A DNA stretch of 64,000 nt, from positions 1 to 64,000 of the forward strand of contig JAOBSW010000336.1 of assembly GCA_026214975.1 (NCBI GenBank), in the 5' to 3' direction. Positions 54,061 to 63,471 of this stretch are shown here, piece by piece (the stretch's first letter is position 1; each line of letters starts with the position of its first letter). This DNA comes from Gentiana macrophylla. Taxonomy: Eukaryota > Streptophyta > Magnoliopsida > Gentianales > Gentianaceae. Under the pieces are notes generated by a model. It was not told the DNA's origin and searched no databases. It saw only the letters and a program-made list of their open reading frames with translations. Both the position numbers and the translations under genes were made by a program.

Positions 54061-54729
54061 CCCAAAGAAGTGCACATTCGGGGTCCGATCAGGGAAATTT
54101 CTAGGATACATGATATCGAGAGATGGGATCGAGCTAATCCGAGATAAAATCGAGGCTCTCAAAAGCATGCCCACACCTCGGAATGTCAAAGAGGTGCAAA
54201 GGTTGACAAAGTCGGATGGCGGCTCTCAACCGTTTTTCGTCGATATCAAGCCTGAGAGCTCTACCTTTCTTCAAGATCCGAAAAAGCTAGTCCATTCCGA
54301 TGGGATGAGGGAGTGTCGGCGTTTGACGATTTGAAAGAATATTTATCTGATTTGCCAACATTTGTCCTCACCTCGGGATGGAGAGAAGCTCTTGGTTTAT
54401 CTAGCGATGCAGTGAGGAAGCGGTGTTGTCTTAGTTCGAGAAGGAGACCAGGGACAAATCCCAATCTATTTTGTCAGCAAAGCCCTACATGGTGCAGAGG
54501 TCAGATATACTCTGCGGAGAAGTTAGCGCTGAGTTTAGTTCATGCGTCGAGGAAGTTGAAGCCATACTTCCAAGCACATCCCATTGCTGTGGTTACTGAC
54601 CAACCGTTGAAACAAATTCTAGCAAAGCCCGAGACATCGGGTCGATTAGCCAAATGGGTTGTCGAGCTAGCGGAATACGACATAGAGTTTCTACCTCGAA
54701 CAGCCATTAAGGGTCAAGCTCTGGGGTGA
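54061..54729 (+). pseudogene. Gypsy RNase H (first, broken)
   Basis: Follows the RT with KCTFGVRSGKFLGYMISRDG (about 54073) and the connection region. The RNase H end in IYSAEKLALSLVHASRKLKP, VVTDQPLKQILAKPE and WVVELAEYDIEFLPR (54500-54715) reads well. It stops at 54729. The early part is broken by frameshifts. Confidence 0.8.
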
Positions 54730-54773
54730 CTTCAGCAGCGAAGGGTTGTCGATTCAATTAGAGCAGGGAAAGC

Positions 54774-55463
54774 TTGATCATCGGAGAGCGGTGGACACTC
54801 CACGTCGATGGTGCCTCGAGTAAAGAGGGGGCTGGAGCTGGTTTACTGCTGGTTAGTCCGAAAGGGGAAGAGTTTCCGTATGCACTCCGATTCGAGTTCA
54901 AGGCTACGAACAACGAAGCCGAATATGAGGCCTTAATCACAGGTTTAAAGCTAGCATCGAAGTTGGGAGTCGAGAATCTTCTAGTATACAGCGACTCTCA
55001 GCTTGTGGTAAATCACGTGCGGGGAGAGTATGAAGCTAAAGAAGAATCAATGAAAAGCTATCTAAAGGTTGTTCAGGGGTTAATGTCGAAATTCAAGACG
55101 ATCCTAGTCGAACAGGTGCCTCGGAGTGAGAACAAGCGAGCCGATGCGTTGTCTAAGCTCGCGTCGAATTTCAAATCTAAGAGGAAAGTTCTGGTTGAGA
55201 TGCTAGCAGAACGGAGCTATAACGAGGTCGACGTGCAACCCGTGGTCCAAGGATCGACCTGGATGGACCCTATAGCACTATTCTTGAAAGATGGAATCCT
55301 CCCACCGATAAATCTCGGGCCGGAAAATCCGACTTCAAGCCTCCAGTGCGCTCTTTTCGATTATGTGCTTTATCGAAAATCATTTGTAACCCCTTGGATG
55401 CGATGTGCATCGGAAGAAGAGGGACTTATACGCTCGAAGAGATACACCGAGGATCTGTGGTAA
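54774..55463 (+). CDS. Second (archaeal-type) RNase H of the Tat element
   Basis: 230 clean codons with the four-acid RNase H pattern: LHVDGASSKEGAGAGLLL, TNNEAEYEALITGLKLA, LLVYSDSQLVVNHVRGEY, and the late ENKRADALSKLAS. This extra RNase H is characteristic of Tat-branch Gypsy elements and is the most intact domain here. The start codon shown is only the first Met in the frame; in the element it is part of the polyprotein. Confidence 0.88.
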   Translation: MIIGERWTLHVDGASSKEGAGAGLLLVSPKGEEFPYALRFEFKATNNEAEYEALITGLKLASKLGVENLLVYSDSQLVVNHVRGEYEAKEESMKSYLKVVQGLMSKFKTILVEQVPRSENKRADALSKLASNFKSKRKVLVEMLAERSYNEVDVQPVVQGSTWMDPIALFLKDGILPPINLGPENPTSSLQCALFDYVLYRKSFVTPWMRCASEEEGLIRSKRYTEDLW

Positions 55464-56487
55464 TCATTTGCGGAGCTCGAATGTTGGCAAGGAAATGCAA
55501 GCTGGGCAGGATATTTTCGGCCGTCAATGCAAAAGATGCGAGTCGATTGGTAAGGAGTTGCGAGCTTGCCAGGTACACGATGTGGTAACTCATCGGCAAG
55601 CACGAGAAATGAATGCCATCAATCAGTATGGCCGTTCGATGAATGGGGAGTCGATATAGTCGGACCTCTACCACGAGCTCCGGGAATTTGAATCACGCCG
55701 TCGTTGCGGTTGATTATTTTACTAAATGGGTCGAGGCCAAAGCTCTTCATCGACATCGGGCTCGGACCATTAAAAATTTCTATGGATGAATATTTTATGC
55801 GAGGTTCGAATACCGAAGTATCTGATCTCGGACAACGGGACTCAATTTCTTGATGATAGAGTGCGAGAATTGGTTGAAAGAGTTCGAGAATCGAACATAG
55901 AAACGGCGTCGATGGCCCGACCTCGGTCAATGGGACAGTCGAGCAGGCATTTAACAGCGAGATCAAGTTTGGATTGAAGAAGCGATTGGAAGATGAAGGC
56001 CGAGATTGGGCAGCTCAGTTACCCAGTATATTGTGGTCATATCGCACAGCACCCAACTCAGCAACCCAAGAAACTCCTTTTGCCATGGCCTATGGATGTG
56101 AAGCCGTGATACCCGCAGAGATTGGACTAGCATCGCCTCAGGTTTTAGCTTATAATGTCGAAACTAATCTTTGCCGATCTAAGAGAAGAAAAAGACAATG
56201 TCGAAGAAAAGAGGAAATGGCGGCGTATCGGATGGCGATTATAAAGAAAGATTTCTCAGTATTACAACGTGAGGGTGAAATACAAATACTTCCAAGTAGG
56301 AGACCTCGTATTGAGAAAAAATGAAGCCAGCAAGCAGGACCCAATAGGCAAGCTTGAGCCGAATTGGGAAGGCCCGTATAAAATCTTGAAAGTGCATCCT
56401 AAGGGGTCATATCAGTTGGGCAGGTCGGATGGAAGCACAGTGCCTCGAACTTGGCATGCCACCAACCTCAGAAAGTATTATGTTTAA
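55405..56487 (+). pseudogene. Gypsy integrase (broken)
   Basis: Zinc-binding region in shifting frames (about 55440-55590), then core pieces with catalytic residues: GVDIVGPLPRAPG, YLISDNGTQFLDD, and NGTVEQAFNSEIKFGLKKR (about 55928-55985) holding the Glu. C-terminal pieces: LPSILWSYRTAPNSATQETP, AYGCEAVIPAEIGL, and the last frame 56269-56487 with FQVGDLVLRKNE, LEPNWEGPYKILKVHPKGSY and TWHATNLRKYYV before the stop. Frame breaks at several places. Confidence 0.85.
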
Positions 56488-56710
56488 ATTATTTCTTATC
56501 CTCATGACTTCTGCAGTTCTACTTTCATCAGTTGTAATAGGTCGATATGACATTGTATTTCGATTCCTTTTATAAAGCATGCTTTCTTTTCCTTTTTAAT
56601 TACGCTACATATGCAAGACCGTATGAAAAGGTAAAAAGGGGGAAAAAGGGCAATGATCGACCACGACATCAGTTCTCCGGCCCGCCCAACTCAGCACTAT
56701 ATGGTGAAAA

Positions 56711-56910
56711 AAGCCAAGTCACTGACAATGCTTATATCACCTCGACACGATGAAGCCGGAGAAAATAGTGAATAAAGCCAAGTCACTGACAATGCTTATA
56801 TCACTTCCGAGCTATGGTCCATCGATACGATGGATTTAAAATAAAGATAGTGAATAAAGCCAAGTCACTGACAATGCTTACATCACTTCCGACATGCCAG
56901 TAAGCCACGA
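56711..56910 (+). repeat. Three direct repeats in the Gypsy 3' region
   Basis: GCCAAGTCACTGACAATGCT plus TATATCAC (or TACATCAC) occurs at about 56713, 56776 and 56859, spaced 63 and then about 83 bp apart, with related spacers (ATAGTGAATAAA). Such short tandem repeats after pol are a feature of Tat/Ogre elements. Confidence 0.8.
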
Positions 56911-57434
56911 TGCTAAGCAGTCGACGGATCCCACGATGGATCCTTAACTCGGCTCGATCGTAAGCACCACGATGTGCTCGATCGAAAGCAGGATAGCCGA
57001 CTCGAGCTCCGACCAAAAAGCCAAGTCAAGCCAATAAGGCAGTGCAATGCTAGGTCGACTCTTACTCAAGTGTACTACGAGTCGTGAACTCATACTACAC
57101 TTCGAGGGGCCAATAGGGGAATTAAGTCGACAAGACTACACCCCATAAGGCATTGTTTGCAAGGGAATTAAGTTCAGAGGACTACACCCTAGGCAAATGA
57201 TCGGTAAAAGACAACACATTCAAATGAAAAACCACAATTCGAATTGAAAGAGACGTCCAAATGAAAAAGTTCATAAGGTCGGATCGAGAAAACGCGAGTT
57301 CATACGAACAAAAATATCAATGATACTACAACCAAATCGAATCAAAATGCAGGTTCATACAAATAAAAAGCACAAAAGTTATTACAACCACATCGAATGG
57401 ATTTTGTTCAAAGTTATTCAATCTTTCAAAACAC
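56911..57434. other. Gypsy 3' region, non-coding
   Basis: DNA between the repeats and the end of the antisense gene. Contains two similar phrases (ACTACACCCCATAAGG and ACTACACCCTAGGC). It may hold the 3' untranslated region of the antisense gene and the 3' part of the sense transcript. No reading frame. Confidence 0.4.
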
Positions 57435-59546
57435 TCAGACAGTCGGGGGGATCGAATTAGAGGCATCGACATCGGCATCAACATCCTCCTCACCTTCTTG
57501 GTTCAAACCAGGAACCACGTATTTCTCATACAAGGAGATACCAGAGCGGAGATCGTCGAAGTAGCGGCCATATCGAGGGATAGCCTCCGTGTCGATAGAT
57601 AGATCGCCTTTCCGACCATTTGGACACCTCGAATTCTGGAAATACAGCCTTCACTTCATTCAGAGCGTTTGTAAACCCTCCCTTCATCGCCTGAGTCATC
57701 AACAGTATCATCTCATTCTTAAACTCTTGAGAAGCCAGATAGTCTTTCTTTACTGCTTCCACACGAGATGTAAAACTGTCGACCTCAATCTGAAGGTCGT
57801 CTCGGCAACTGATAGTCGCAGTTAACTCGGCCTTGGTCTTGTCGAGCTCTGAATTTGCCTTGGTCAACTCCGCATCTCTCTCCGCCAACTGCTTCTCGGC
57901 CTTGGACATATTGAATCGAGAAGCCTCGAGGTCAGCTTCAAGAGTCAAGCGTCGACCATCCAGTTTTCTCACAGTGGCCTCAAGTTTCTCGATTTTCGCC
58001 GCCTGCTTCTTTATAGTATTTTCTTTTTCCACCGAGACAGCAGAGGGGGACTCCATTCTATGTATCGCCACCTCGGCAGCAAGACGAGCCTGCAAAAAGA
58101 TTTCCATTAACTTGAGTTGCGGCTAAACATAGTTTTTAAGCTTTGAGAAAGAAGACTTACAGCTCGAATTGACTTGGAGAAATATTTGTCCAAATCGCTA
58201 GAGGTCATGGCCTCTAACTCAGCGACGGATGTCTCCGGGATCATGTCGACCGTGTGTGGCTTCGGGGGAACAAGGTTCCGAGCCTCCTTTCCGGAACCAT
58301 GTCTTATCTCGGTGATCTTGAGACGCTTCCTCGAAGTGTCACCTTCCCCTCGTGGCTCTCCCACCAAGGCATCGTCAGGCAAACTCCGCAGAGTGTCAGA
58401 TGACGACACAGGGGTAGGAGGTCGAGCAGGAGTCCTTTGACCCCCAGGAGTTATCGAGCCAGATACAGGTTTTTTCGACTTGATCCCAGCCAATTCTTGG
58501 ATCTTTTTAGGATCCATCTTTTTTGGGTCCGGCATCTTGGCAGATGACTCCATCTCGGAAAAATATTCCACTGCAACGAAGAAGGTCAATGTCAATACAT
58601 AGCCAAAATGGAAACAAATAAAACAGAAAGAAGTGTGACAATTCGATAAAGTCAATAAAAATCCTACACAGAACCCGGACTTCTTCATCAAGCTCGATAT
58701 AAGCACCCGGGCCAGCCGTCTCGAGATCGGCATAAGCGTATAGAGGGTGCAAGTTCCGAGTTGCGATATCGGGATGAACTTGCTCAAGCTTTGCACACTC
58801 TTCAGGAGGATCGGAATCAAGCCTGTCGTGCCATTTCTTGGGTCTTTTGTACCAGGTGTGAATATCGAGGTCACCAAGACCGTGTCGGATAAAGAAAAAA
58901 TTGGGTTTCCAATCCCCGTGAGATGATATGGACTTCCATACAAAATCAGAGACCAGTGGACGCTTCTGAAAGGTATACCATCCCACGCCCTGCTGAGCCC
59001 TTGAATCGCGTAATATTGCCGAAATAGGCGGATGAGAAACTCGACCTTCGCTATTCGACACGCTAGGACAAAACCCATGAGGCTCCTGATGCCGTTTGGA
59101 GCCAATTGTGTGACACATATTCTATAGTGCCTAAGCACCTCGATAAGACACGGGTCGAAGGGATATCTCAGTCCTTCCCTTAACTGCACCTCGTATATGG
59201 CGCAGAAACCGGGGGGAGGGTCACAAGCGAATTGGTATTGGCCCTGAGGAACTTGCATATTGTTGGAGGAGTATGGAATCTCGAACCTTTGGCATAAAGC
59301 CCTAATTTTCTCCTTGGTAAGAGCAGACATACACCCGTAAGGTCCCTGTCCTTTCATTCTGGTCTGGCGTTTTGATGCGCGTTGAGAGGTTGATCCTTCT
59401 TCCCCTTCCTCCTCCTCTCCACCTTCTTCCCCGGCAAGATTTTGGACGGAAATATCAAGTTGTTCAGAAACCGTCCTCTCCTGCGATTCGTCTTCCAATT
59501 CCGTGGTATCTTCTGGATTTTGGGAATCGCTCTCACTCGCAGACAT
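57435..59546 (-). CDS. Antisense gene of the Tat element, with introns
   Basis: Read on the minus strand from ATG 59546 (MSASESDSQNPEDTTELEDE). An acidic N-terminus is followed by ALTKEKIRALCQRFEIPYSS, CDPPPGFCAIYEVQLREGLR, HYRICVTQLAPNGIRSLMGF, a one-base frame change near 58980, WYTFQKRPLVSDFVWKSISS and PLYAYADLETAGPGAYIELD. Two introns are visible with canonical GT-AG ends and matching phase: 58571-58667 and 58090-58160 (GTAAGTCTTC...TTTTTGCAG). The next part is Lys/Pro-rich with a basic run, then a long coiled coil (about 57700-58050). A frame change near 57600 leads to a stop at 57435. The globular part resembles proteins filed as putative gypsy-type transposon (Pfam PF04195, from memory) and antisense ORFs of other Tat elements; function unknown. 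Confidence 0.72.
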
Positions 59547-59667
59547 GAGAGTAGGAAAAGCCAAGAAAATAAATAAAAGAAACAAAAACTGAAGGAGTAT
59601 AAGACTTACTTGTGGTTTTCGTTTTAGACAAGAAGAATGGGGGTAATGAGTCTTCACCGGCGTGTGC

Positions 59668-59676
59668 TCTTATATC
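59668..59676 (-). promoter_or_regulatory. TATA-like box upstream of the antisense gene
   Basis: Minus strand reads GGATATAAGAGCACACG, about 125 bp upstream of the antisense ATG. A reasonable Pol II core promoter position; no further evidence. Confidence 0.4.
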
Positions 59677-59946
59677 CTTGTGAATCCACCAAATGATTTG
59701 AAGGGACAGATTTTGGGCAGTTATAGATGTGTAAACGCTGGGAATCTAGGCCCAAATCTCCACGCTGCCCAATAAGGGCGCCGTTTCGGCACCAATTAAT
59801 CGGCGGTATGGCGTCACCCTACGCCGCTATATCGGCTAGGATAATTTTTTCCCACCTAAAGGAGATCACGTGTCGAAACAGTTATTCAAATTTTCAGATC
59901 CGAGGTCAGCACTCGAGATGAGCTTCCCTCCGATCTGGGGGGCTTA

Positions 59947-60479
59947 TGATGATACGGGGGTTCACGCCTCCACGTGGAATTATTTGATTGATCCATCTGG
60001 CATTTGAAAGAGTCTGGGCCAGCTATCCGCATCGGGTCGATACGATACGCACCAGCGAAGACCACAGCTCAAGTGAGATCCACCAAGGGTCTGGACTCGA
60101 ACGACCACGTCGATCTTCTTCGAGTCGATGTCATACACATTAGCTTTGTCCTCCTCCGGGCCCACATCCCACAGGTAACTTGGGCAGGAGGCAAGGCCCA
60201 TTTAAAGGTATTTATGTCAATAGACCCGGCCGCCCCTTAATTTAGTAAGCGGAAGGAGGACATGTGCCTATAAATACATAGCTCCAGGAACTACGTAAGG
60301 CTTGATTCCTGGACTTTCAGACAGGATACGTAGGCAATCCAAGATACATTCTTGGACTCAGCCATAATACACCAAAAATACCACCTTTTATTCATATTTA
60401 ACCATTTCGATCTCTTACAGCTCATCCTTAGATTACGCGTGGCTTCAATTCACTGGTGGTGCGTTATTTAGCATCGTCA
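59947..60479 (+). repeat. 3' LTR of the Gypsy (Tat) element
   Basis: 533-bp copy of the 5' LTR, preceded by a G-rich tract (TCTGGGGGGCTTA) and followed by the CTAGG duplication at 60480-60484. Confidence 0.92.
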
Positions 60480-60484
60480 CTAGG

Positions 60485-61388
60485 TTAAAACAAAAGGTTT
60501 TAGAGTTAGAGGCTGATCTAGAAGCCTTCAGATTTGAGTGAGATGTGTTCGAAAAGATCATTCAAGAATCTGAAAATAGCTCGAATGAGCTGAACACTAC
60601 TCCCTCATTTCCTTAGGAATCTAAACTTCAAACTGACCTAAGTCCTGATTCTTCTAAGGAAGATGGAAAGGGTGAAGATACAGTCCTTGAAATGCAGCCC
60701 TCTTTACTTTATAAACCAAGACCTAATTTTCTTTCACAAGCATCATCATCATCTACACCATTTCATACACATCACACCACTGCATCATAGCCTAAGGCTG
60801 AATCATCTTCACGTCACTCACCTAGACATCATGCTCCTAGGAATCACCATTCTTTTCAATATGATAGAAGAGGATCTAGGAACTTCACTCCTAGACACCA
60901 CTTTCATGAAGCTGAAAATTTTGCACCTACATATCACAATAATACGGGTCATTCATCATCTTCTAGACAACATGGTCATAGGACATATCGTTCATCCAGT
61001 TCCCATGATTCTGGGAACACACATTGATTTAGACATTATGCTCCTTGGTCTCATACACATCTTATACACATTTCCAGCATGCTTTTACACCACAAGCTGC
61101 TCAATATCACTATATGCAGCCCCCACATCACACACCATATCATTATCATCATGCACCTCATTTCAGCATTCTTATACCCCATATTTTCAGCATTTCCATA
61201 CTCATCCTTCTTATGGTTCTTATGGACAGCATTTTAGAGCCTATGGTTTTAATAATTTTGCTCATAGACCTAAAGTTAGGAAAGTTTGGGTATATAAGTC
61301 TTCTCTTGGTAGTGCACAAGGATCCAAAGTTGAGCAAATTTGGCTGCCTAAATCTTTATTGACTAATGTTCAAGGAGCCAAAGAATAA
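60485..61388 (+). pseudogene. Gag-like protein, copy 3, second part (broken)
   Basis: Continues the coiled coil cut at 50472 (LKQKVLELEADLEAFRFE), then the stops shared with copy 2 (TAG near 60615, TAG near 60787, TGA near 61025), the His-rich tract and the C-terminal end with KVRKVW and VEQIWLPKSLLTNVQGAKE, TAA at 61388. The open frame from 60663 is a shadow frame in its first half and becomes the true frame only after a frameshift near 61060. Confidence 0.78.
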
Positions 61389-61844
61389 AGGGGTACCAAG
61401 TTTCTTGATGTTTGTTTTGTAGGATTTTAATGGCAATCTTTTTGGTATCTACTTTGTCCTTGACCTCACATCCTATCCTTAACCTTATCCTCTTTTGGTA
61501 TCATTCTTGATATCAATTTCCTATAAAAAAAAATCCTTTCCCTGACCTCAATCTTCCTCTTTTTCCTTTTTACACTCTAAGGCCTTAATTGTTAAGTATT
61601 TTGTGACAATTTTAAGTATATGTTTTGCAAGTATAATATCTTTTCTCTCCTATGTTTTAAGCCCTTGATTAATTTTCAAACTAAAGGGGAGAGATATGTA
61701 TTAAAATTTATTTTGATAAGTTAGAAATGTTTTATTAAGGGGGAGCTTAATGCTTAACTTTTAATGAAAGTTCATTTGTAGGGGGAGCCTACCCCAAAAT
61801 AAAGTTTTAGAAGAATATTTTGAAAATAATCAAAGGGGGAGAAT

Positions 61845-62278
61845 TGTTGAGTATTTTGTGTTGATGTATTTCAAAATATATTTATTTTGGGATATATCAT
61901 ATAATTACCCTACAATTAACCTTGTCACTAAATGTCTTGATCCTAAGTGACATCGTGTTTCAAAATTATCAAGTCACTACAAGCCTATTTTGTCCATACT
62001 ATTTTATGTGACCAAAATATCTTATGATACTTGATCAATAACTTGTGTATGTCACACTAAAGCTTTTTACTATATTTTATATGTGACATAAATTGCTTTA
62101 CAGTATTTTATCAAAATCTATGTGTGTCAAATTAAGAGTTTGATTTTTATAAATGTGCCAAACGATCTTTGTCATGACTTGAATAGTTATGTGACATGTG
62201 ACATTACTCTAATCTTATACTATATATGTCACATTATTTTCTCTTATGTTTGTGATATATTTTTATTATATTACATCT

Positions 62279-62372
<94 letters not shown>

Positions 62373-62688
62373 TTTTATTCAAATATATAGTTTTGGTTCT
62401 TTCGGCCCTTGCCCCTTTTCCCACCCGTAACATATTATATATCTTATTATATATATTATTAAACCTTCTTTTTGACAAACCCTACATAAACTTTCCTGCC
62501 ACCCCTCCCCTAGATGATTCTAGGCATCTATCCCACTATCTCAATTAACCACCCGTCTTTATCACTTCCCTCTTTCCCATACACCATTTTATATCTTCTA
62601 AAAATAAGTCTCTATCTCTTTTACTCTCCCCATAAATCCTCCACCGTTCCATATACCCTTTTTCGTATAACACCAAACTCCTTTCTCT
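61845..62688 (+). repeat. LTR 3, left piece
   Basis: TGTTGAGTATTTTGTG start after AAAGGGGGAGAAT. It matches LTR 2 left through CACCAAACTCCTTTCTCT and has the same junction to foreign DNA. It carries the longest TA microsatellite in the window (62281-62366), far longer than the matching site in LTR 2 (near 38733-38748). Confidence 0.75.
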
Positions 62689-62908
62689 GAGAATTCAATG
62701 TCGGCATGTGCCTCATGGGCCTCAATTTTAGTCTATGTTTTGAATTCAAGCCTCATGATATTCAATTGCAGAGTATTTGCTATGTCTATTTGCCTTGATG
62801 AGCCTCCCATTTTATAAAAGTTATAGATCCCTACGGAGACAAGCAGAGCCCTTTTCTTTTTAGGTCTGGTTTGTGCTTATCATTTGTAGGTTTTTCATTT
62901 TGTAAATA
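62689..62908. other. Second copy of the foreign segment
   Basis: Near-identical copy of 39069-39289, ending in the solo-LTR flank TTTTGTAAATA. Confidence 0.6.
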
Positions 62909-63471
62909 TGTTGGAAATAAAATTTATGTTTTCATGATGATTCATCACTTATTCAGTTATTGTTTTTAGACCCCATTGATGAAGTTTCATAACTAACTGT
63001 TATAGTGCAAAGTAAAAAAGATGTCTAAAAATCATTGTATAGGATTTAATAGAGTCTGATAGTTGTATAAGTTAATCAGACAAGCACTGTAATAGTTCTA
63101 GATTCAGAACTGAGAATATGAGAAACTGATTTATTGAACTGAGTTCCCAACTGAACCTGACCAAGAGTACTTCAACCATAACTGAGGAATCAGACTCAGT
63201 TATGAAAGAACTGAAGAAGGTAAGTTCGCTGAGGGACATAGAGTCAGTTGGCTTATCTAGAAGATAGAAGAACTGAGGGTTCAAACTCAGTTATTGAAGA
63301 ATGAAGAACTGAGGGTTCAAACTCAGTTTATGAAGACCAAGTCGAGACTATGAAGTTAGACTTCAGGCAAGTCTGTGATGACCTGAACTGACTTTATGGA
63401 TTTTGTATGAAGGACTAAGAATCATATGTACAATGATATCTTAGATGATATATTGAAAAAGGTGTACTCTG
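62909..63471 (+). repeat. Truncated second copy of the Copia solo LTR
   Basis: Begins TGTTGGAAATAAAATTTATG as at 39290 and follows that copy to GGTGTACTCTGA, then breaks off. About 1.2 kb of the LTR is missing. Confidence 0.75.

Larger units (their letters stand above)
50473..60479 (+). mobile_element. Ty3/Gypsy retrotransposon, Tat type, 10,007 bp
   Basis: Complete insertion with LTRs 50473-50997 and 59947-60479, CTAGG duplications, and domain order gag, protease, RT, RNase H, second RNase H, integrase. The second (archaeal-type) RNase H before integrase marks the Tat/Ogre branch of plant Gypsy elements. About 3.4 kb lies between pol and the 3' LTR and carries short tandem repeats and an antisense gene with introns. 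Many single-base frame breaks interrupt gag-pol. It inserted into an already dead gag-only copy, so it is younger than the array. Confidence 0.95.
48407..61844 (+). mobile_element. Gag-only LTR element, interior 3 (split by a Gypsy insertion)
   Basis: Complete interior: primer-binding site at 48410-48421, leader, gag region from ATG 49134, interrupted at 50472 by the Gypsy element, resuming at 60485 and ending with AAAGGGGGAGAAT before LTR 3. Without the insertion and one TSD copy it is 3,426 bp, matching interior 2. Confidence 0.82.
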
